Shown here: positions 56,451 to 64,000 of the stretch, piece after piece | Numbering within the stretch: position 1 is the first letter of the stretch | Layout of the letters: each line of letters begins with the position of its first letter | Origin: Colias croceus | Lineage: Eukaryota; Arthropoda; Insecta; Lepidoptera; Pieridae | Length of the DNA: 64,000 bases | Assembly (NCBI RefSeq): GCF_905220415.1 | Contig: NC_059554.1 | Span: forward strand, 211,001-275,000 | Direction: 5' to 3' | The notes under the pieces: model-generated | Seen by the model: only the letters and a program-made list of their open reading frames with translations | Database searches by the model: none | Told to the model about the DNA's origin: nothing | Made by a program: the position numbers and the translations under genes

Positions 56451-57039
56451 TTATTTCACCAGGGTCGATAATTTTTGAAACAAAACAAAATAGTAGTAGG
56501 ATGAAACCCATTATAAAAGGAGGGGAATGTGATAAAAATTAAAGGAAAAATAAAAGCTCATTATCACACTGTTTGTATGCATTTTCTGAGTAAATTTCCT
56601 ATCGTTATGTATATTATAATTTACACCATCAAAAAGTAGATATTTCAACGAACAAAAAGCCCCCAAATTTTTTGAAAAAAGTACTACTATTTTTTTAGGT
56701 TTTTATCATTTTTGAAGGGATTGGCCCCGGTGTAATGCGCCGTGGAAGCAGTAAATGAACTACGTGGTGAAATTGGTGTTATGGCTGTTATGACACCGCT
56801 CCCTACGCGTTGTGACAATCACAAAATGACCGAGTAACGATATAACACTTTGCTGTCTAAAAAATGAAGTAAGCCTGTACGTAGCTAAAATCTGTGCGTT
56901 TGTAAAAAACATACAATAAGCTGAAATACTATCATCTCAATTTTTATAATCCTAAAGTATACATTATTTTAATTAAACAAGTCCATATCGCGAAGACAGC
57001 CAACAAGTTCTTTAACAAATAATGGCAAAATAATCTCAC

Positions 57040-57155
57040 CTCATCTGTGCCCTTCTTCTCAGCGAGCATGACCTTCCCGAAGGAGCCCTTGCCGAGCACC
57101 TTGATGAAGTGGAAGTCGTCCAGCGACACCTTGTGCCCGCCCGTGCTCTCAGACC
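57040..57155 (-). CDS. Pkc98E: Novel PKC, glycine-loop exon
   Basis: A 116-nt exon, phase 1 in and phase 0 out (TACAG|GG, GAG|GTGAGA). It encodes (G)SESTGGHKVSLDDFHFIKVL and GKGSFGKVMLAEKKGTDE. The nucleotide-binding loop GKGSFGKV starts the kinase domain, preceded by the end of the V3 hinge. Its phase accepts either upstream cassette exon, or the exon at 58470-58548 directly. Confidence 0.93.
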
Positions 57156-57526
57156 CTGTACCATTTATAATATAAAATATAAATTCAAAGGTGCTTGATG
57201 AAAATAAAGTTGTATTAGATCATAGGCTGTGAAGATATTGTTAGTGCCTAAAATATCAAAGGCATTTTTTGTTTCAACCAGTGCTTTTTAAGCGATGAGT
57301 ATCCCAACTTTTTAAAATGACACAATTTCCATAACTTACACTTTGTGACACTTCCCTTCAAATATCTTACCAAAATCCCATAAATAACATGATAAAGTGT
57401 TACAACTTAAATTTTGCAATTACACATCTTTATGTCATTATCACACCAAGTCTCCCAAACTACCAAGCGACCAAACACCGTGTATACCGCAACAGTGAAC
57501 AAGCAGACAAACAAACAGACAAACAC

Positions 57527-57595
57527 CTTGTTTGAACCCGAACACGTCCTCAAGGTCGTCCCACGCGGAGGACCACGCGGGCTCCGGCGGCGCAC
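57527..57595 (-). CDS. Pkc98E: Novel PKC hinge cassette exon B
   Basis: A 69-nt phase 1-1 exon (GTATAG|GT, AACAAG|GTGTTT). It encodes (G)APPEPAWSSAWDDLEDVFGF followed by KQ. It lies between the C1B-side exon and the kinase and keeps the frame whether included or skipped. It aligns with exon A (58021-58092): WSSAWDDLEDVFGFKQ versus WGSQWEELRDIFSSYQ. It probably belongs to the variable V3 hinge. Exon status is inferred from splice sites, frame and similarity to exon A. Confidence 0.75.
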
Positions 57596-58020
57596 CTATA
57601 CGCAAAAACATAACGGAAAATGCAACACAAACAATGTAAAAAGCAATAACTTTCATTGGTATGTGTTTTTATCATAATACGTTTCTAAAATATATTTTTT
57701 TGCCAATTTGAAAAGTGGTTGCAATGACAATTTTTTTTTTAATTTAATACTCTTAAATATGATTGCAATGATTTGGTTTTGCCTATTAAAATTTCTTGTT
57801 TCCAGCATAAGCAATTATTGTTATTAAGACTGCACTCGATCACAAAACTCAAGTGAGATGCAAATTCTTGCGAAAAGTGCTTAGAAATCTATTTATTTTT
57901 TCAATCAATTTAAAGTTATTGCTGCCAAAATAAAACACAAAAAAAATATAAAAAAAATCAACAAAAACACAGCAACATCCCGCCACCGAAGCATCTGTAT
58001 GTATGTACGTTTGTGTGAAC

Positions 58021-58092
58021 CTTGGTAACTACTGAATATGTCGCGCAGTTCCTCCCACTGAGACCCCCACAGTTTCTGGCCCTCCTCCAGCT
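58021..58092 (-). CDS. Pkc98E: Novel PKC hinge cassette exon A
   Basis: A 72-nt phase 1-1 exon (ATATAG|AG, CCAAG|GTTCAC). It encodes (E)LEEGQKLWGSQWEELRDIFS followed by SYQ. It is homologous to exon B about 430 bp away and compatible in phase with both neighbours. The two could be mutually exclusive or jointly included. The acidic, tryptophan-containing helix may act as a docking or regulatory segment of V3. Confidence 0.75.
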
Positions 58093-58469
58093 CTATATTA
58101 CATTGAACAATAAACACACAATACATAACATATACAAATTGCAAAGAAAAAGAAATAAAAATAATCTATTAAACACATTTTTCAAATCACAAAAGCAAAC
58201 ATCAAGAAACACTTAAAGTTGAAAACATTACTACAATTAATAATAGTAATAAAATAAAACTCTAGTAGTAATAAAATAAGTCATGCTTTCCCGCTCTATT
58301 CGTGTACAAACGAAAGATACAAGTGGTGTACACTGTACAGTCCGCAAAAAAATTCTACCATACTAAACTAATTATCAACCAATAATTCTAGACACAATCA
58401 AGCAGTCTCGCTCTATTCCAGTACAAGTGAAAGAGACAAGAAATGTACAGTCAACAACAAAAGCGTTAC

Positions 58470-58548
58470 CTTTGTCATCTTGCCGCTCGTCTTTCCCGTC
58501 TTCGGGGAGGAAGTCCGGCGGACCCTCCAGCATCGGTGTGTTCAAGTA
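58470..58548 (-). CDS. Pkc98E: Novel PKC, V3 hinge exon
   Basis: A 79-nt exon, phase 0 in and phase 1 out (TTTCAG|TAC, AAAG|GTAACG). It encodes YLNTPMLEGPPDFLPEDGKD followed by ERQDDK, an acidic, Pro-rich hinge between the C1B domain and the kinase. The frame links exon 62913-63049 to cassette A, cassette B or the glycine-loop exon. Confidence 0.85.
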
Positions 58549-58756
58549 CTGAAACAATTTCATATTGTAGTATAATAAAGAGTTTATTTATAAAAAACAC
58601 AAACAACAAATACATATGTAAAATCATATTATGGAAATTATTCAACTGCTGCTACCCGAACAAACATCGTGTTTTAAATAAAAAATCCATACACTGATGT
58701 ATTAAATTCTTAAGCAATACGTCTTGGGGATAACTCAATGCTGGATATATTCAATC

Positions 58757-61490
58757 GAAGTGTCGTGTTTTAAGTGTCGTGTATGCAGTGTCAAGTTTGA
58801 AGTGTCGTGTTTGAAGTGTCGTCTATGAAGTGTCGAGTTTTAAGAGTCATGTATGAAGTTTCGTGTATGTAGTGTCGAGTTTGAACAGTCGCGTATGAAG
58901 TGTCGAGTTTTAAGTGTCGTGTATGAAGTGTCGAGTTTGAAGTGTCGTGTATGAAGTGTCGAGTTTGAAGTGTCGTGTATGAAGTGTCGTGTATGCAGTG
59001 TCGAGTTTGAACTGTCGTGTATGAAGTGTCGAGTTTGAAGTGTCGTGTATGAAGTGTCGAGTTTGAAGTGTCGTGTATGAAGTGTCGTGTATGCAGTGTC
59101 GAGTTTGAACTGTCGCGTATGAAGTGTCGTGTATGAAGTGTCGTGTATGCAGTGTCGTGTATGAAGTGTCGAGTTTGAAGTGACGGGTATGAAGTGTCGA
59201 GTATACAGTGTCGAGTTTGAAGTGTCGCGTATTAAGTGTCAAGTTTGAAGTGTCGTGTATGAAGTGTCGAGTTTGAAGTGTCGTGTATGAAGTGTCGCAT
59301 CTCGCATATGAAGTGTCGAGTTTGAAGTGTCGTGTATGAAGTGTCGTGTATGAAGTGTCGCGTATGAAGTGTCGAGTTTGAAGTGTCGCGTATGAAGTGT
59401 CGTGTGTGAACTGTCGCGTATGAAGTGTCGTGTATAAAGTGTCGAGTTTGAAGTGTCGTGTATGAAGTGTCGTGTATGCAGTGTCGTGTATGAAGTGTCG
59501 AGTTTGAAGTGTCGAGTTTGAAGTGTCGCGTATTAAGTGTCGAGTTTGAAGTGTCGTGAATGAAGTGTCGAGTTTGAAGTGTCGTGTATGAAGTGTCGAG
59601 TTTGAAGTGTCGTGTATGAAGTGTCGTGTATGAAGTGTCGTGTATGCAGTGTCGAGTTTGAAGTGTCACGTATTAAGTGTCGAGTTTGAAGTGTCGTGTA
59701 TGAAGTGTCGAGTTTGAACTGTCGCGTATGAAGTATCGAGTTTGAAGTGTCGTGTATTAAGTGTCGTGTATGAAGTGTCGCGTATTAAGTGTCAAGTTTG
59801 AAGTGTCGTGTATGAAGTGTCGAGTTTGAAGTGTCGCGTATGAAGTGTCGTGTGTGAAGTGTCGCGTATGAAGTGTCGTGTATGAAGTGTCGAGTTTGAA
59901 GTGTCGTGTATGAAGTGTCGTGTATGAAGTGTCGTGTATGCAGTGTCGTGTATGAACTATGAAGTGTCGAGTTTGAAGTGTCGAGTTTGAAGTGTCGCGT
60001 ATTAAGTGTCGAGTTTGAAGTGTCGTGAATGAAGTGTCGTGAATGAAGTGTCGAGTTTGAAGTGTCGTGTATGAAGTGTCGAGTTTGAAGTGTCGTGTAT
60101 GAAGTGTCGTGTATTAAGTGTCGTGTATGAAGTGTCGTGTATGCAGTGTCGAGTTTGAAGTGTCACGTATTAAGTGTCGAGTTTGAAGTGTCGTGTATGA
60201 AGTGTCGAGTTTGAAGTGTCGTGTATGAAGTGTCGTGTATGAAGTGTCGAGTTAGAAGTGTCGCGTATTAAGTGTCGAGTTTGAAGTGTCGTGTATGAAG
60301 TGTCGAGTTTGAAGTGTCGCGTATGAAGTGTCGCGTATGAAGTGTCGAGTTTGAAGTGTCGTGTATGAAGTGTCGTGTATGCAGTGTCGAGTTTGAACTG
60401 TCGCGTATGAAGTGTCGTGTATGAAGTGTCGTGTATGAAGTGTCGTGTATGCAGTGTCGTGTATGAAGTGTCGAGTTTGAAGTGTCGAGTTTTAAGTGTC
60501 GTGCATTAAGTGTCGCGTATGAAGTGTCGTGTATGAAGTGTCGAGTTTGAAGTGTCGTGTTACGTGTATGAAGTGTCGAGTTTTAAGTGTCGTGTATGCA
60601 GTGTCAAATTTGAACAGTCGCGTATGAAGTGTCGTGTATGAAGTGTCGTGTATGAAGTGTCGTGTATGAAGTGTCGAGTTTGAAGTGTCGTGTATGAAGT
60701 GTCGTGTATGCAGTGTCGTGTATGAAGTGTCGTGTATACAGTGTCGAGTTTGAAGTGTCACGTATTAACTATTAAGTGTCGAGTTTGAAGTGTCGTGTAT
60801 GAAGTGTCGAGTTTGAAGTGTCGTGTATGAAGTATCGTGTATGAAGTATCGTGTATGAAGTGTCGAGTTTGAAGTGTCGTGTATGAAGTGTCGTGTATGC
60901 AGTGTCGAGTTTGAAGTGTCGAGTTTTAAGTGTCGTGTATGAAGTGTCGAGTTTGAAGTGTCGTGTATGAAGTGTCGAGTTTTAAGTGTCGTGTATGCAG
61001 TGTCGAGTTTTAAGTGTCGAGTTAGAAATGTCGCGTATTAAGTGTCGAGTTTGAAGTGTCGTGTATGAAGTGTCGAGTTTGAAGTGTCGAGTTTGAAGTG
61101 TCGTGTTTGAAGTGTCGTGTATGAAGTGTCGTGTTTGTAGTGTCGTGTATGAAGTGTCGAATTTGAAGTGTCGTGTATGAAGTGTCGAGTTTGAAGTGTC
61201 GCGTATGCAGTGTGGAGTTTGAACAGTCGCGTATGAAGTGTCGTGTATAAAGTGTCGTGTTTGAAGTGTCGTGTGTGAAGTGTCGTGTTTGAAGTGTCGT
61301 GTTTGAAGTGTCGTGTGTGAAGTTTCGTGTGTGAAGTGTCGTGTTTGAAGTGTCTTGTATGAAGTGTCGTGTATGCAGTGTCAAGTTTGAAGTGTCGTGT
61401 TTGAAGTGTCGTGTATGAAGTGTCGAGTTTTAAGAGTCGTGTATGAAGTGTCGTGTGTAAGTGTCGTGTTTGAAGTGTCGTGTTTGTAGT
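58757..61490. repeat. 14-bp minisatellite, about 2.7 kb, in PKC intron
   Basis: Roughly 195 tandem copies of two interleaved main variants, GTGTCGAGTTTGAA and GTGTCGTGTATGAA, with minor GCGTATTAA, GTATGCAGT and TTTTAA versions and occasional truncated units. It lies in intron 58549-62912. The five long minus-strand ORFs (TRHFIHDT-type repeats) come only from the stop-free period and are not genes. Confidence 0.97.
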
Positions 61491-61530
61491 TTGTAGTCAA
61501 AACATAGTTTACTAAAAGTATTTATATATG

Positions 61531-62862
61531 TTACCGGAAATGTATGAAATTAAGGAATTGTATACAATTCCTAGGAAATGTGTACAATTCCGATATCGTA
61601 TTAGGAAATGTGTAAAGTAAATGCTTTCTGTAATAAAACACGTTGTTATTTTTTCTTTTATTATAGCTCTTATTGATACAATCGGGTAACAGTCATACCG
61701 TAAAATTGTAATAATATTATGTTCATATTATTATCTAAATTTTAACGTAAATATCACAAAATCAACTTATATTTATTCTTATAAAATCAAATTTTCATTT
61801 GGCAAGTGATCAGTCCCCTCGTCCCGCGGTCCCCGCGTATATTTGGCGCAGTCGAATTGTATAATCCGCCGTATCCGTCTGATTACGAATTATCGGCATA
61901 GTTACTACAGAATGCCGACCATTTGTAAACGGCCAGATTATATACAATTTGCCAGCGACATATCAATATCTTAAATGTTTTACATTTCCGATAGCTATTT
62001 AGGAAATGTATAGATTTCCTAGGAAATGTATATAAAATTATTTATTTCACACATTTCCGTGCGATTTTAGGAATTCTATACATTTCCTAGGAATAGGCAT
62101 GACGAAAGACTTTGAAATCCTCTTCCATAATGTGTGTATACGTTTACTATACAAGAAAAACCCTATATTTCGGTAATATACTTAAATTTAACGAAGTTAG
62201 AAGCCATTTTTCAAAAAATATTTATAAACTGTGCCAAAACAGCTCGCAGGTGTCATGGCGTAGGTATGACGTCACTCTTTAGTAAATACGTAATTATTTG
62301 TACGCATTGCGAAGAAAATTAAATAAATATTTATTTAATATGTGTTATAGAAACGAATTTCAAAGTTTATAAGTGGTGTGCAGTATTGCAGTGTGAATCC
62401 ACATAAAAATAATGCTCAAAAATGTGTTAGTAATTATTTCAAGCGAGAAAATAATAAGAAATGATTGTATAAAGTGGGCGCGGAGAACCCCGAAACCACG
62501 TATTGTGAATTCGCAATTATATTTCTGTTCTGAGTCGATAAAGCATACGTGAAACAAAAGAAAATAAATAAAAATGCGTATTCTCAACATATTCATAACA
62601 ACAAAATACATCTGTAGTGAGTTGTTTGCTTAAACGTGACGTCACGCGTGTTTTAGTCAAAATGGCCAACTGCAGAATTTCAATGTTTTATTTTATTGAT
62701 AATCTCATTAATCTTAATGTTTTTTAGATTTTTAAGTCACTATATTTTATTTATTTATTATACATTTTCCCTTGAAAACACTAATAAGATCATTTATGGA
62801 TACTGTCGTCATGCCTATTGTATACAATGACGGATTACATACATTTCCGGTAACATATATAT
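61531..62862. mobile_element. TIR element with GGAAATGT subterminal repeats
   Basis: TATATATGTTACCGGAAATG (61531) reappears inverted at about 62838-62862, and the 24-bp shared terminus includes GTATG. Numerous internal GGAAATGT/ACATTTCC motifs, many fused at CCTAGG palindromes (61550-61610 and 61970-62097), look like transposase-binding subterminal repeats. About 1.3 kb, no transposase seen, superfamily unknown. It sits between the minisatellite and the C1B exon. Confidence 0.65.
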
Positions 62863-62912
62863 TTTATAGTGTTACATATTATGTACAGTTAGTGAGGTAT
62901 GTGGTGCATTAC

Positions 62913-63049
62913 CTTGGAAGCCCGGGGGCGCGGGTTCTTGTCCGGGGTGATGCCCATCTCGCTGAGGATCTCGGCCATCTGCTTGGTGTTGATGCCGCAG
63001 TTGTTGGCCACGTTCTTCTGGCACCGCTTGTGCACGTTCATCGAGCACA
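62913..63049 (-). CDS. Pkc98E: Novel PKC, C1B-end exon (most 5' exon in window)
   Basis: A 137-nt exon, phase 1 in and phase 0 out (TTGCAG|TG, AAG|GTAATG). It encodes CSMNVHKRCQKNVANNCGIN followed by TKQMAEILSEMGITPDKNPRPRASK. The C-x4-H-x2-C-x7-C spacing is the second half of a diacylglycerol-binding C1 domain. The GIN..Q-M-AEIL...G-I-TPDK continuation is specific to epsilon-type PKCs (Drosophila Pkc98E) rather than delta or atypical forms. Upstream exons for C2, pseudosubstrate, C1A and the rest of C1B lie beyond the window. The exons here code for about 442 residues. Confidence 0.9.
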
Positions 63050-63424
63050 CTGCAATATTGCAACAATTGTATTATTATATACAGTATTTGGCATGTGAAA
63101 TGTATCAGGTTCTTCAATCTTCATTGTAGTACTGCTGTTTGAACTGGTAAATTATTATTTTTCTGTATTTCGAAGATAACAATACCTTTCTGAATAAAGT
63201 CTAGTGCAATAAATAAATGATTAAGTTGATTTAAAATGCCCGCATTCCGAGAGATGGCAGCACTGTATAAAACCTTCACTCGGTAATTCCACGCAGCAAT
63301 TTACTTACCTTTCCAGCATTGAATGAACTGAATCGACTAGAAACCATAACCCGTTCCGTGTGATAGTGTACCCATCAAATTCAAATAAAATTATATTTAT
63401 ATGCAAGAATGTAGTTACAAATAA

Positions 63425-63543
63425 TCTATACATATAATAAATCTGTAGAAGGGTCAATTCTGTACATTGAAAATATTGAAAAAATAACTAGCAGGGGGTG
63501 TTACTGGATCGATACCAAACCCAAATATGTGATTAAAAAAATT

Positions 63544-63584
<41 letters not shown>

Positions 63585-63909
63585 ATGTGAAGACATCACG
63601 TGAAAACTACCGGTTCGATTTCGATGAAACTTGGTATAATTATACCTTATTATCCTGGGCGTAAAATAGGATACTTTTTATCCTGAAAAAATACGTAGAA
63701 AAAAAATTAATCTCAATTTTTCAGTTATCCATAGACGTTGTTCTGTAGTAGGTACCGCGAACACACGTTGCGTATTATTATAGACCTAGCCGTATTTGGG
63801 TCCAATAGATATTTATAAGATGTCATTGTCCGAGTTACTCAAAATGGAGAAATAAACCATCCACGCAAAGACCGACTTCCGCGCGGACGGAGTCGCGGGC
63901 GGAAGCTAG
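63425..63909 (+). mobile_element. Microsatellite-bearing Helitron-like element
   Basis: Starts CTATACATATAATAAATCTG, contains a (GTCT)n tract at 63547-63583 and 'ctaccggttcgatttcgatg', and ends GCGGGCGGAAGCTAGT. This is the layout of lepidopteran Helitron-like repeats with internal microsatellites. It lies in the PKC intron upstream of the C1B exon. Confidence 0.75.
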
Positions 63910-64000
63910 TAGACAATATTAAGTCGCTAATACATTCTACCCATTGATTGGTTGCGCAAATATTCATGTGCATTTTTTTTTTGTTATTGAGAATAGATGC

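Noticed and set aside
58910..61384. Four long minus-strand ORFs rich in TRHFIHDTSNSTLHTR-like repeats
   Set aside because: They are frames through the 14-bp minisatellite. They lack splice or start context and have no domain.

Overview
This window reads as nuclear DNA of a moth or butterfly. It is AT-rich and spliceosomal (GT-AG introns). It is crowded with repeat families typical of Lepidoptera: Helitron-like elements ending in a GC-rich hairpin plus CTAG(T), a tRNA-headed SINE in three copies, the AACCGACTTCAA MITE and 3' ends of non-LTR retrotransposons. No bacterial, organellar or viral gene organisation is visible.

Only one host gene is recognisable. It lies on the minus strand between 63049 and 51632 and is the 3' half of a novel-type (epsilon-like) protein kinase C, the orthologue of Drosophila Pkc98E. 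Twelve exons can be placed: the end of C1B, the V3 hinge, the whole kinase domain, and the C-terminal turn and hydrophobic motifs up to the stop codon. Splice phases agree at every junction and the joined frame stays open. The 5' exons (C2, pseudosubstrate, C1A, start of C1B) must lie beyond 64000. Two short homologous hinge exons, both phase 1-1, look like tandem alternative cassettes. Its introns carry three unrelated minisatellites (14, 16 and 26 bp units), one of which fills an intron almost completely, plus a TIR transposon and Helitron-like pieces.

The left part holds an almost intact DIRS-type tyrosine-recombinase retrotransposon (6199-11343, minus strand). It has near-identical 213-bp inverted terminal repeats and an internal complementary region joining both termini. 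Its ORFs are gag, RT, RNase H/methyltransferase-like and tyrosine recombinase. Its gag appears to start in a separate upstream exon joined by a phase-matched 238-nt intron.

From 11.3 to 51.5 kb there is no host gene I can support. This desert holds scattered CpG-rich islets of possible regulatory DNA, foldback and TIR elements, a 669-bp almost perfect palindrome (19794-20462), a hAT-like element with 8-bp target duplication (26543-27145), a 5'-truncated LINE (31911-32770), and a 1.18-kb GC-rich, hairpin-rich, poly(A)-tailed insertion with a 16-bp target duplication (36398-37574). The last looks like an internally deleted R1-clade element. Family names are from recognition, not database search.
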